64,000 nucleotides of DNA from Medicago truncatula (lineage: Eukaryota; Streptophyta; Magnoliopsida; Fabales; Fabaceae): NCBI RefSeq assembly GCF_003473485.1, contig NC_053048.1:51209755-51273754 (forward strand), given 5' to 3'. How positions within the stretch are numbered: the first letter of the stretch is position 1; every line of letters starts with the position of its first letter. Below, piece after piece: positions 13,311 to 26,710 of this stretch. The position numbers and the translations under genes are program-made. Under the pieces are notes generated by a model. That model made no database searches. It was not told the origin of the DNA and saw only the letters and a list, made by a program, of their open reading frames with translations.

Positions 13311-13405
13311 TGTGACTATATCCTTCTTAACTGAACAACGCAGTGATAGAAGTTTGCATACTTAGCGGGAGAACAAAGCTTCGAATCAATCTCACTTCCA
13401 CTTTA

Positions 13406-16132
13406 ATGGCCACTCTTCCTGCTTCTCCTTCACCCCCTTGGCATACTAATCCTAACCCTAATAATAATAATCCCAATTCTATTTCAATTCCGAACCCTAA
13501 TTTCCATCCTGATCAATCTCAAACCCTTGATTTCGATTCCCTTATGTCTCCCCAACCTCAATCCCCCTCCGCCACCACCACACCGCCGCTGCCTCCGTCG
13601 CTTCTTCAACTCTCCTTCAACCAAGACCACGCCTGCTTCGCCGCCGCCACAGACAACGGCTTCCGCATCTACAACTGCGACCCATTCCGCGAACTCTTCC
13701 GCCGCGAATTTGGCGGTGGAGGAATCGCTCACGTTGAGATGCTTTTCCGCTGCAATATCTTAGCACTTGTTGGTGGCGGCTCCCACCCTCAGTATCCTCC
13801 TAACAAAGTCATGATCTGGGATGATCATCAAGGTACTTGCATCGGTGAACTCTCCTTCCGTGCCGCTGTTCGTGGTGTTCGATTGCGTCGTGATCGGATA
13901 ATTGTGGTTGTGGAACAGAAGATATTTGTTTATAATTTCGCTGATCTGAAGCTGTTGCATCAGATTGAAACTATTGCTAACCCTAAGGGTTTATGTTCAG
14001 TTTCACATGTTTCTGAATCTCTTGTTCTTGCTTGTCCTGGTTTGCATAAGGGTCAGATTCGTGTGGAGCATTTTGCACTGAAAAAAACTAAGTTTATTTC
14101 TGCTCATGATTCCAGAATCGCTTCGTTTGCTCTCACGCTTGATGGACAGTTAATCGCCACTGCCAGTGTCAAGGGTACGCTCATTCGGATTTATGATACT
14201 GATAGCGGCACCCTACTTCAGGAAGTATGTGCTAATTGCTCTTACTTACATTTGTGTAGTTTTTTTCTTGATAATTAGTTATGTTTCTTTTATTGGATTA
14301 GATGTTATTAAGGTTTAATGTCTCTATTTGTTGTTTTATTTTTGTTCTATGGTGTGGAGATCTGATTTTTGTGTGTGGGTAATTGAGACATTTTGGTTTT
14401 TCTGTGAATTTCTTGGATGTGGATTTTAGGTTAGAAGGGGTGCAAATGCAGCAGAGATATATAGTTTGGCGTTTTCCTCCACAGCTCAGTGGTTAGCAGT
14501 TTCAAGTGACAAGGGCACTGTTCATGTCTTTAGCCTTAAGGTTAATTCAAGCGGTGTTCCTGAGAATGAAACATCACAAGGTTCATCATCTAGTTCAGAT
14601 GCTGCCATTGTCCCTTCTAGCTCATCTCGCTCCTTCATTAAATTTAAAGGTAAAATATTTTGTTGCTTTTTTATTAACTTGAAGAGTATTTCTTTCTAGG
14701 GTTTTGCAATGGTTAAGGTAACCAAAATTAGTAGCTTTATATTGGAAACAACAATTTATAAAAATTTTACAAGTTGACTTGACTACTTTTTATCATTTTT
14801 CCAACACAAAATTTCTATTTTTGTTCCTTTATCCAATGCCACAAGGGCAATGGTTAGCATTTCCCTTCTTTCTATTTGACAACCTATTTAGTGGGATAAG
14901 ACTTGGTTGTTATTGACTATTTCTTTCTTTTTGTTAACCAAGAATGAGTTTGAGATGCCCATGTTTTCCTTTTATGATTTTTTTTTCCCTTCTCATTTGC
15001 AAAGAGAAATAGTGTCAATTCAATTCTCTTTTTTCTTGTTGATCGACTGTTACTATGCGCCTTCAGGAGTGTTGCCCAAGTATTTCAATTCAGAGTGGTC
15101 AGTTGCTCGGTTTCACTTGCATGAGGGTACTCAGTACACAGTTGCTTTTGGTGTACAAAAGAATACAGTCATAATTCTTGGCATGGATGGAAGGTATGAT
15201 ACAAGGAAATGACAAAAAATATAGCTTGTATATAAGTTTAGTCTTTTAGATGATAGCTATTCTATTAATATAAGACACTGTTAGTTCTATTAATAGTAAA
15301 AAAATTGATAAATGTTATTACTTTTAAGTATTACTTAGTTGAGGATTTAAAGAATGACCATGTGAACCAATTTTTTGTTTGCTACTACTGTCATACTTAC
15401 TATTTTGCTCTAAATTGAATATGTAATATGGAAAAAGTTGCTCTAAATTGAGCTTGTCTGAAAAGAGAGCGACTGAATAAGGGTGCGGTCACCTTTAGTT
15501 TTTTTTTTTGAGTTAAGATCATAATGTATTTTAATGTAATACTGTCCCAAATTTATCTTCACGATTCAATTGAGAAGTTAGCTCTGAGATTATTCGACCA
15601 CAAGAATTGAATGAAATAGAAAGAATACTTTATTTAAGAAACACGATAGAATAAGAGAGAATCTTTCCTCCAAGAGTTTCCCCTTCACAATAGAGAATAC
15701 TCTATTCACAAAGACGATATTCAAAGGTGCTCTCTACCCTTTGTGCTCTCTTATTTTTACACATACTTTCTATGACAATCTCAACTAACTAACTAACTTC
15801 TATAACAATTATTAACTGCTTCAACAATTCCAATTTCCCTTTATGCTATAATCCTTACAAAAGAATTAGGTGTTCCACATATAATTTTGTTCACGTGGGT
15901 TGGATTAGTCTTGTGCCTCTTTAGATAAATCCTTTCCTATTAATCTATGCATTGGGTATTATTTTTTTTTGGGTATCCCAAATAAAGGTGAACGTTTATG
16001 TTATATGATCTTAATGATTTACATTTGATTATTCTCTGCAGCTTCTATAGATGCCAATTTGATGCAGCGAATGGAGGGGAAATGACCCAGCTGGAACATC
16101 ACAACATTTTAATTCCAGAAACTGCTTTATGA
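13406..16132 (+). CDS. ATG18: ATG18-type PROPPIN (autophagy WD-repeat protein)
   Basis: Binds PI3P and PI(3,5)P2 on autophagosomal and endosomal membranes and works with ATG2 in autophagosome formation. Exons: 13406-14224, 14430-14649, 15067-15193, 16042-16132; 418 aa, near the roughly 425 aa of Arabidopsis ATG18a. The first 65 residues are Pro/Asn/Ser-rich. WD40-like blades follow, with [22 protein letters not shown] and [15 protein letters not shown] recognisable. The lipid-binding FRRG motif appears as VRRG at the start of exon 2 ([12 protein letters not shown]). The start ATG at 13406 is the first in frame; the codons upstream reach only to a GTG. Intron 3 holds an LTR-like fragment. The last exon and its downstream DNA are duplicated in tandem (see 16019-17237). 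The isoform (18a-like) is inferred from memory. Confidence 0.93.
15543..15859 (-). mobile_element. LTR-like fragment in intron 3 of the ATG18 gene
   Basis: Begins TGTCCCAAAT and ends ATCCTTACA on the plus strand, so it has TG...CA ends. Its right part (AACTAACTAACTTCTA, then TTTCCCTTTATGCTATAAT) resembles the right part of the solo LTR at 48394-48769. It is probably a relative, a Copia-type LTR read on the minus strand. No flanking duplication was found. Fossil element. Confidence 0.4.
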
Positions 16133-17237
16133 GATGAAATCCTGTAGCATTTGACGCTTATCTTTTAGTTAGGGTTATTCTACAGGAATATTCACCGTGT
16201 AATAATATCAGAAATAGATCGAGAGTGTAATTATTAATAGATGGGTGGTTGAAGTAACGCTGACACCGTTATTGTTTACTCTGTGTCGACTAGTTGCTTC
16301 CATTGTAATTTTGTAATTATATAATTCACTAAATTTTTAACTTATAAATATTGAAAGCTGTTGCGAAGCAAGCAAACACTTTCCTAACAACTTATCAATT
16401 CCTTTCAAACCAATATATATATTTTTACATCATAATAAAAGCATGGCGGAGTGTTTGTCAAAATGATTGACAACTGCCATAGGAGAACAAATTTGCAGGA
16501 ATAGGAAAGCCCTTATAGATACACCGATTATATTTGTGGTGAGATATTGCCACTCAAATATGCCAAGATAACCTTTTTAACGCCCCTGCAGATTCAGTTC
16601 AGATTCTATTTGTTTGTCCCACATTCATTACATTTGATTATTCTCTGCAGCTTCTATAGATGCCAATTTGATGCAGCGAATGGAGGGGAAATGACCCAGC
16701 TGGAACATCACAACATTTTAATTCCAGAAACTGCTTTATGAGATGAAATCCTGTAGCATTTGACGCTTATCTTTTAGTTAGGGTTATTCTACAGGAATAT
16801 TCACCGTGTAATAATATCAGAAATAGATCGAGAGTGTAATTATTAATAGATGGGTGGTTGAAGTAACGCTGACACCGTTATTGTTTACTCTGTGTCGACT
16901 AGTTGCTTCCATTGTAATTTTGTAATTATATAATTCACTAAATTTTTAACTTATAAATATTGAAAGCTGTTGCGAAGCAAGCAAACACTTTCCTAACAAC
17001 TTATCAATTCCTTTCAAACCAATATATATATTTTTACATCATAATAAAAGCATGGCAGAGTGTTTGTCAAAATGATTGACAACTGCCATAGGAGAACAAA
17101 TTTGCAGGAATAGGAAAGCCCTTATAGATACACCGATTATATTTGTGGTGAGATATTGCCACTCAAATATGCCAAGATAACCTTTTTAACGCCCCTGCAG
17201 ATTCAGTTCAGATTCTATTTGTTTGTCCCACATTCAT
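16019..17237 (+). repeat. 609-bp tandem duplication of the ATG18 last exon and 3' flank
   Basis: The unit at about 16019-16628 is repeated at about 16628-17237 with a constant offset of 609 bp. It covers the end of intron 3, the acceptor CTGCAG, the last coding exon, the stop codon and about 490 bp downstream. Reading both copies side by side I found a single difference, G at 16448 against A at 17057. The second copy keeps an intact acceptor and an identical exon (16651-16741). The break points share only one or two bases. Confidence 0.93.
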
Positions 17238-17743
17238 GCCGTCGCTATGGGGCTCTTATACAGGCATTAAACATTCATTTCCTCAGAAATTTGCCTCGTT
17301 ATTTATTATGTAACTAAACTAGAAACTGGATAAAATAGGCACTGCCACTTTATACACCTATCTCAACGATGCTAGCAAATACATAAGCAGACAAATGCTG
17401 GTCAGGCTCTCAAACACCAACCAGTTTCAAGGTTGATTCAGACATGAACATAAACAATCTTATTCTATTTTGTTGTGAAGTCTTACAAAATGTTGTTTAG
17501 TGAAAAACGATTTGTTTATTTTTTTTTTTCATATGACAATTTAAATCTTGGTTGTGTCTACTTATCTTAAAGATAGAGGGAGACGAATCAAATTTTAGCT
17601 ACCATAAGATGCTGATAAAAAAGAAACAACTCTAAAGCATCACACCTTCAGTACGTTCAAATTTCTCATTTTGATTCCAAATTTCATACTCACCTTTTCA
17701 GTACCTTCTAAGGAATAAATAACACCCACGCCTCTCTTCCACC
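17238..17743. other. Intergenic DNA between ATG18 and the small-protein candidate
   Basis: No coding frame seen. It contains a T run at about 17520 and otherwise AT-rich unique-looking sequence, and may include the promoter of the next candidate gene. Confidence 0.35.
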
Positions 17744-18162
17744 ATGGGAAGCATGACACAACACCTAAAGCACCGAATAACTTCCATTCTCCTCGGTTTC
17801 ATTTTCAAGGATTTTATTCGTCTTGTTCTTTCTCATCGCTCAACATCTAAAGCCAAGGACCAGGTATCTTCCATTCATGTTGCTTTGATTCATTCTTGTT
17901 GCTTTGTTTCTTTTGACCCACAAATCAAAACACACCTGAAAGTGCAAGTTGCCGGTTAATGTGGAGGCTCTTCAAGTAATGCAGTATTTATTAGGATTTT
18001 CATCTCAACTGTTAAATTTTATATCATGTACCATGAGTTAGACATCATACTTTTGCCGGCAATGGCGAGTTGATTTAGTGATGGTGTTTTTGTAAACTAA
18101 ATAACCTAATACCAGCTCATTGATATCAATGACAATATTTTCAGGATGCTCAACATCTGTAG
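17744..18162 (+). CDS. Possible two-exon gene for a 45-aa basic small protein
   Basis: I do not recognise this protein. The ATG at 17744 (context ACCATGGGA) opens 40 codons to a donor CCAG/GTATCT at 17863. The acceptor ATTTTCAG at 18144 joins in phase to GATGCTCAACATCTGTAG, ending at 18162. The product starts MGSMTQHLKHRITSILLGF, has a short hydrophobic stretch (SILLGFIF) and a basic middle (LSHRSTSKAK), and ends DAQHL. It sits between two solid genes, with a promoter-sized gap upstream. It could instead be a non-coding transcript or chance; evidence is limited to the start context, splice sites and phase. Confidence 0.33.
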
Positions 18163-18338
18163 GAGCTTAACAGGAATACTGACCCCATATGAGTTACTTT
18201 CTCAGTGAATGAGCTATCATTTGTACCATCCTTCAATAAATACATATTGTAGCAGAGCAGCTCCCTATCAGAAGTAACTGCTATGTTGGTGTTCTATGTC
18301 AACTTACAAGCTACATGAAAATACTGGGAGAGTGAGCA

Positions 18339-19781
18339 CTATGCCAAGAGTTCACTGCCATGCCTTTGATGCTCAACCTCCACAGAACTACATCCTAAGT
18401 CCTTAGTCAGTCCTCTTTCTTTCATCATTCCTCTTATCCTCTCAACATCGCTCCATCTTCCGGCCTCTGCATACAGATTTGACAGTTGAACATAATAGGC
18501 AGTGTTATATGGCTCCAACTCAACCAATTTTGTAGCCGCAAACTCACTGAATTCCAAGTCATCACGAGATTTCGAACCAAGCAATAAGGATCCCCACATA
18601 GCTGCCGTCGGCTCAAACGGCATACATTTGATGATGTCAAAAGCCTCTTGCAATTGACCAGCACGTGCCAAGAGATCAACCATACAAGCATAGTGTTTGA
18701 CATTAGGAAGAAATCCATACTTTCCATCAACCAACATACTAAAGATAAATCGACCCTTTTCCACCAAACCCGAATGACTACACGCAGAAAGAACCGTGAC
18801 CAAAGTCACTTCATCCGCTCTAACTCCATCCAACTCCATCCTATTAAACCACAAAAGAGCCTCCTCAACACTCTTAGCCAAAGCTAACCCTTTAATAACA
18901 ACATTCAAAGTAAACACATTCTTTTCCTTCATATCACAGAAAACCTTCAACCCCTCTTCCACTCTCCCACACTTGACATACATATCAATCAACGCCGTCC
19001 CCAAAATCACATCCAATTCCCACCCATTCCTCCTCACCATATCATCTATCCACACTCCCATTTCAATAGCACAAGAGCTAGCACAAGCAGACAAAGCATT
19101 CACCATCGTCACCCTATTCGGCACCACACCCCCATACTGCATTTGTTCAAACACAAGCAAAGCATCATTATACTTCCCACCGTTCCGATAACCCATTATC
19201 ATTACAGTCCACGACACAACGTCTCTCTGAGGCATTTCATCAAACAGTTGGCGACAAAGTTCCAAACACCCATAAGAGGCATATACATCAAGAAGAGAGT
19301 TATTAACATAAATATCATTAACATAACCGAGTTTAATAACATGAGTGTATACACATTGTGATTGAACAAAGTCGTGTGAGTCGGAAAGTGATTTAAAAAG
19401 AAAAGGGAATGTGAAGTTATTGGGGAGAATGGAGTTTTTGTGCATGTGGGAGTATAGAGAGAGAGGGGTGTTGGGGATATGAGAATGAGAGAAGGCTCTG
19501 ATGAGAGAGTTGAAGATGAAAACGTGTGGTTTTGGAATGAGGTGAGTGAAGAGAGGTGAAACATAGTTGAGAAGGTTATGGGATTGAGATGCTGTGATTA
19601 AGTGCTCTGCGATTGTTGTGTGTGATTGAAGGTTGTGAATTATGATTTGTGCTTGAATTTGTTTTACATGAATTTGTGTACGGCAGAAACTTTTCAGCAG
19701 TTTTACCACTCTTTCTGCCAAACAACTCATGTTCCCATTCATCTGTTTAGAGAGTAATGAAATAAAGAAGAAAAAATGCAT
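18339..19781 (-). CDS. Pentatricopeptide repeat protein, PLS class with E-type C-terminus
   Basis: Binds specific RNAs in mitochondria or chloroplasts and probably takes part in RNA editing or processing. It is a single exon, as is usual for plant PPR genes, of 480 aa from the ATG at 19781. Other in-frame ATGs at 19742 (MNGNMSC) and 19730 are also possible starts. After about 60 residues come roughly nine to ten repeats: NSLLDVYASYGCLELCRQLF, VSWTVMIMGYRNGGKYNDAL, VVPNRVTMVNALSACAS and GTALIDMYVKCGRVEEGLKV are clear. The end shows the E-type segment (YVQLSNLYAEAGRWSDVERI, then CSSVEV). It stops soon afterwards, with no DYW deaminase domain. Its target transcript and organelle cannot be told from sequence. 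Confidence 0.93.
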   Translation of the reverse strand: MHFFFFISLLSKQMNGNMSCLAERVVKLLKSFCRTQIHVKQIQAQIIIHNLQSHTTIAEHLITASQSHNLLNYVSPLFTHLIPKPHVFIFNSLIRAFSHSHIPNTPLSLYSHMHKNSILPNNFTFPFLFKSLSDSHDFVQSQCVYTHVIKLGYVNDIYVNNSLLDVYASYGCLELCRQLFDEMPQRDVVSWTVMIMGYRNGGKYNDALLVFEQMQYGGVVPNRVTMVNALSACASSCAIEMGVWIDDMVRRNGWELDVILGTALIDMYVKCGRVEEGLKVFCDMKEKNVFTLNVVIKGLALAKSVEEALLWFNRMELDGVRADEVTLVTVLSACSHSGLVEKGRFIFSMLVDGKYGFLPNVKHYACMVDLLARAGQLQEAFDIIKCMPFEPTAAMWGSLLLGSKSRDDLEFSEFAATKLVELEPYNTAYYVQLSNLYAEAGRWSDVERIRGMMKERGLTKDLGCSSVEVEHQRHGSELLA

Positions 19782-19784
19782 CAA

Positions 19785-20614
19785 TCACTATTTTATAGGG
19801 TGGCATTTTGCATGCAATTGTGCACCATGCACAAACTGCTTTTTTTTTTTTTTGACAGATGGAGGTTTTGGTGGGGTGGGGTGACTTGCTAAAAATAAAC
19901 CATTAATAAAAGAAAACATATTATAATGAAAAATATTGGTTTTATTGTTTTTGCTAGATACACCCTCCAAAACTTAAACATTGAGAGTAGTAATTCACAC
20001 ATTTGTAACACATCAGTACAGCTAGTTTCCCACTAGTTCTTTTTCCCATTTTCTTCTTGCATCTTCATCGCCCCCATCATGTTCTTCAGAATTTCAGAAA
20101 TGGTTACTCACCATCAACATTCACATTAACTTAAAATTGATATTCATCAACAAAGTTGTTCAATATCATTTCATTTTCTATTGAAGTTTGGAAATTGCAT
20201 CTTAGTTTGGTTTTTAGATCTGGATTTATTAAATCTGTTGGTTGATTTCTGAAATCTTTAAACTTAAAGGTATGTATAAGACTTTCTTTATTTTAGTCCT
20301 TCTATCATTTTGTGTATTGATAAAATGTGTTAGTTGATATCTAGCTTAGCTTCTAGCTTACTTACAACTGTTTTTGTATTTGATTTCGTTTTTGTTTGCT
20401 TCCTTTCAATCTTTTTGATAAAGCTAGTTTTTTAAGATGTTTCAACTTCCAATCAAACCACACTTTACTCCAAAAAAAGGTTTGATTGTTAACAAACGAC
20501 ACCACTAATTGTCGTCAAGATTAATGGGTTGCTTAGAAAGGATCTTGATATATGCATCGGTCAGCGCAAGCTATTGTGATCCCCAATCAACAAATATGCC
20601 GCATTCTTCATCGA
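19785..20614. other. Intergenic DNA upstream of the PPR gene
   Basis: Contains the presumed PPR promoter on the minus strand and a T run near 19840. The stretch 20030-20480 is T-rich and looks like untranslated or intron-like sequence, but no coding frame or splice structure is supported. Confidence 0.35.
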
Positions 20615-20965
20615 CTAACCAAGCTTACACCTCTAACCCTAACGACAACTCTCACCCTAATGACAAGTTTATTAGACCTACCGTACTTCAAAGATTTCAA
20701 AACGACTCATCAAACTCATAACTCTTACCCTAACTGGAAGAATCTTGAGGTCAAAGTACTTGGATGAACGTTCAATGATTAATCAAACTCTTTAACGATT
20801 AATCAAGCCTGTAACTCTAACCCTAACGACAATAGTCTTCGACCTAAACTGCTCTAATAGTTAGATCAAGAGGTCACAACGACTAATCAAACCCACAACT
20901 CTTACCCTAACAACAAGAATCTTATGCGGAAAGTACCGGATAAATGTTAACTGATTAATCAAGAT
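20615..20965. repeat. Two diverged copies of a roughly 180-bp tandem repeat
   Basis: The blocks CTCTAACCCTAACGACAA (about 20631 and 20816) and AACTCTTACCCTAAC followed by AAGAATCTT (about 20719 and 20895) recur in the same order with a spacing of about 175-185 bp. The motif CGACTAATCAA or CGATTAATCAA recurs as well. Scattered ACCCTAA motifs look telomere-like but are not in a tandem array. Confidence 0.6.
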
Positions 20966-21755
20966 ATTCACTACGTGGTTTGTATTTAATTAATTTTATC
21001 TTTATTATTAAAACTAATTTATAAATTCAATATACATAACAAATTACAACTATTTTTTAAACACATTGAAATGAAAATAACATAATAATACATTAATTAA
21101 ATAAACTCAAGAATAAAAAATGCAAAAACAAATTCTTAAAAATACAAAAACTCAAACTGGCTAACAAATAAATGTTTTGCGTATTTTAATGTTCATTTAC
21201 CTTAACCCATTCAACAATTATATACACACTTCGGTCACCAAAACAAGTGAAACTAAATTTTTTAAATTTATTCAATAAATTATCTATGTGGTCTTTAATA
21301 TACATCACACACACTATTATAAATAGTGACTGAACAATCTATTTATTATCCAACTATTACACCCAATGTGTTCTTATTCTTAATTTTCGAAATAAAAAAT
21401 AAATTCCAATTACAAACGTTTACATTACTTCTACTAAAATTTTCATCATTTTCGAATTTCCCATTTAAGTAAAAAATATCTAATTGCAGAAATTATATTT
21501 TCGTTTTCTGTGGGATTACAACAAAGTTTAGTGATATTAAGTGACATTAACCAATTGTAAGTGGGATTACAACAATGTTTAGTTATAATAATAGCAATTT
21601 TGGTTTTTTCTAGTGATATTAATAGCAACTTTCGTATTGCGCTAATACAAAGACAAAAATTATATTCAGCCCATAGTCACTTAGTTCTAAAACAAGGGCC
21701 CAAGTCCAATACACAAGTGACAAAAAACAGCAATTAAATATTATCATTTATTCTA
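20966..21755. other. AT-rich intergenic DNA
   Basis: No gene or RNA recognised. A short local repeat, AGTGGGATTACAACAA or a close variant, occurs at about 21508 and 21560. The 9-bp target site of the next element lies at 21747-21755. Confidence 0.4.
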
Positions 21756-22070
21756 GGCTTAATTGCACTTTTGGACCCCTATCTTTCCAAAAGTTGTGGT
21801 TATGGACCCCTAACTAATTTAAATACAAAACAGCCCCCTATGTTTTGATTCTTTGACAGTTTTGGACCCCCAAGGCAAAAAATAAATAAAAAATTTGACA
21901 CGTGACACCTCACTTAGGGTGCCACGTCAGCGTTGACCGAGTCAACAATGGACTGGGGGTCCAAAACTGTCAAAGAATCAAAACATAGGGGGCTATTTTG
22001 TATTTAAATTAGTTAGGGGTCCATAACCGCAACTTTTAGAAAGATAAGAGTCCAAAAGTACAATTAAACC
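21756..22070. mobile_element. Mutator-type foldback MITE with 9-bp target duplication
   Basis: A 315-bp element flanked by exact TTTATTCTA copies at 21747-21755 and 22071-22079. Its arms are inverted repeats of about 115 bp starting GGCTTAATTG and GGTTTAATTG, both continuing into ACTTTTGGAC. The centre (about 21890-21950) is GC-richer and unpaired. Long terminal inverted repeats with a 9-bp duplication are the hallmark of non-autonomous Mutator-like elements. Confidence 0.88.
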
Positions 22071-22291
22071 TTTATTCTAATGGTTGGACCGCGTGTATTG
22101 TTCACGCAGCAGGTTGCCCATGCCTTTCTCTCTCCAAATCTTAACGGTCAGCATTAAAATAATAATAAATAAGCGATTCAGATTTAATTTAGGGTCATTT
22201 TCACACAACTTTTGTATGGTGTACAAATTTTTTCCTTGTGCATCGTAAACCTTACATAATTTTTTTTGTAAAAAAAGTGGGAAAAAGAAAA

Positions 22292-22362
22292 TGCGCATCC
22301 AGGGAATCGAACCCTGGTCAGCACCGTGGAAGGGTACTATGATACGTCTACACCAGATGCAC
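22292..22362 (-). pseudogene. tRNA-Gly (UCC)-like sequence, probably degenerate
   Basis: Read on the minus strand, 71 nt fold as a tRNA. The acceptor GTGCATC pairs with GATGCGC, the anticodon TCC is at 22330-22328 in CTTCCAC, and the T arm is AGGGTTCGATTCCCT. The D loop reads TAGACGTATC where plant tRNA-Gly normally has TAGTGGTATC, so the invariant G18-G19 pair is damaged. The anticodon stem also has one weakened pair. No T run follows directly on the minus strand. I therefore call it a probable pseudogene, though a working gene is not excluded. Confidence 0.7.
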
Positions 22363-23110
22363 TTAATATTAATAATGATGAAATATTTTAATACTCTGTC
22401 AATGATTTCTCTGATTATTATTACACGTTTTGCAGTGTCTATATTTTGAAAGTGTAGTGATATTTGAACAGCCATTTTTTATAATCACTTTTTTTTTTTT
22501 TTTTTTTTTATGATAACTGAACACGTTTTTTCACACAAATACCAGACACCAATGGCAAAACAGTAAATGATTATAAACAAAGGGGGTAACTTGGTATTTT
22601 CACTCCCCTTCTTCCCTTCATCGTCTTCTTCTCTTCCCAGATCTCTCTTTCACCATTACCACCACCTTCACCATCACAGCATTCGTCTTCACCATCACCA
22701 CCACCATCCTCACCACAACTCCATCACGCCGTCCTTACCACCGTCGCCGTCATCCATCACCACATTCGTCGTTTCATCTCGTCTTCAATAATAGATCTGA
22801 CCTTCGATCTCGTCTTCTCCATCACGCCGTCGGCGACCTTCGCGTTACCATCACGCCGTCGGTGACCTCTGTCGCTCTCTCTTGTGACCTCTGTCGCTCT
22901 CTCTCTCTCTCTCTCCTGTCTCACGACCAGTGTCTCTCACGGTGTGCATTCGAACGTCGCCGGTGAGTGACTTGCTTAGAAACAGTGACAAAGAATAGCA
23001 ACTGTGTACAGGGAAGGAAAAGGGAAAAAAGGGAAAGAAAGTGTATACGGTGTCTTTTTTGTGTGAAAATATCTTTATCCATTTATCATTTCTGCTTTTT
23101 TTTTTTTTTC
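22363..23110. other. Pyrimidine-rich stretch with short tandem repeats
   Basis: From 22600 to 22960 the plus strand is rich in C and T (CACCACCATC, CGTCTTC). It has small direct repeats: TCACGCCGTCGGCGACCT against TCACGCCGTCGGTGACCT (about 22822, 22851), and GTGACCTCTGTCGCTCTCTC twice (about 22863, 22884), followed by a (CT)n run at about 22900. A simple-sequence tract explains the Ser/Arg-rich frames here, and I see no gene. Confidence 0.45.
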
Positions 23111-23245
23111 CTCTCTTTCTGTTGGTTAAAAACAATGGAGAGAAAAAAAAAAAAAAGGAGAGAGAATAAAAACATAATGTGAGTATGAAATAGAGAGTTG
23201 TCAAAAAGTTGTCACAAAAATAGTTATACAAATATCATTTCTTAT
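23111..23245. mobile_element. MITE-like element, copy B
   Basis: It shares with 3222-3345 and 62868-62956 the ordered blocks CTTTCTGTTGGTTA, a GAGAGA purine tract, TAATGTGAGTATGA and AGAGAGTTGTCAAAAAG. The inverted-repeat ends seen in copy A are not clear here, so the limits are approximate. It lies just before the likely 5' UTR exon of the CoA kinase gene. Confidence 0.45.
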
Positions 23246-23249
23246 TTCG

Positions 23250-26060
<2,811 letters not shown>

Positions 26061-26312
26061 CCACTTGCCTATAGGTGTTTTGTGAAGTGCTTTATGGTAT
26101 CTATTTCTAAATTCACAACAAATAGATATACCATAACACTGCTCAAGTTCCAAGACGATATTTGAATTTCCATGTTTTTAAGTAAGTATAAGAGAAGAAC
26201 TATATTGTTCCCCTTGTTTGGGTCTCATTTTCTTTCCTTTTATCGTTGGTGGTTTGGAAAATGACTAAAAGTTCATTTGGTCATAAGATTTTGGGGTGAT
26301 ATTATTGCTATA
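26061..26312 (+). other. 3' flank of the CoA kinase gene
   Basis: AT-rich sequence that is probably 3' UTR. It ends at the target site of the next transposon. Confidence 0.4.
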
Positions 26313-26322
26313 TTATTACATA

Positions 26323-26710
26323 GACTTAAATATGAAAATAGTCCCTGCAAATATCTGACATTTTGGTTTTAGTCACTGTAAAAATATTTTTTTGTTTTTA
26401 GTCCCTATAAATATAAAAAATTTGGTTTTGGTCCTTTGTATTTTGTTTTAGTCCTTGTAAAATTGATTCATATTGGATTTGGTCCTTGTAATATGTAGAA
26501 TATTTGATTTTAGTCCCTCAAAACGAGGACTAAAATGAATACTAGAGGGACCAATTTCAATATGAAATGATTTTACAAGGATTAAAACAAAATACCAAGG
26601 GCCAAAACCAAATATTCTATTTTTGCAGGGACTAAAACCAAAAAAATATTTTTATAGGGAATAAAACCAAAACGCAAGATATTTGCAGGGACTATTTCCA
26701 TATTTAAGCC
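26323..26710. mobile_element. Mutator-type foldback MITE with 9-10 bp target duplication
   Basis: A 388-bp element flanked by TTATTACATA at 26313-26322 and 26711-26720. The arms are inverted copies starting GACTTAAATATGAAAATAG and GGCTTAAATATGGAAATAG, both followed by TCCCTGCAAATATCT. They pair along nearly the whole length, with repeated TTTTAGTCCCT-type blocks inside. It sits in the 3' flank or last intron of the CoA kinase gene. Confidence 0.87.

Noticed and set aside
16547-16741. 64-codon frame after ATG18
   Set aside because: Its second half is the duplicated last ATG18 exon and its first half is 3' flank. It is part of the duplication, not a new gene.
18648-19564. Several frames antisense to or overlapping the PPR gene
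   Set aside because: They are shadows of the PPR coding sequence, which has clear family motifs on the minus strand.
20509-20767. Two overlapping plus-strand frames of about 70 codons
   Set aside because: They arise from the ACCCTAA-rich tandem repeat and have no family signature.
20630-20900. Interstitial telomere repeats
   Set aside because: ACCCTAA occurs several times but never as adjacent tandem units.
22851-23231. Minus-strand frame with an Arg/Glu/Ser-rich end resembling an SR protein
   Set aside because: The composition comes from (CT)n and purine tracts. No RNA-binding motif is present.
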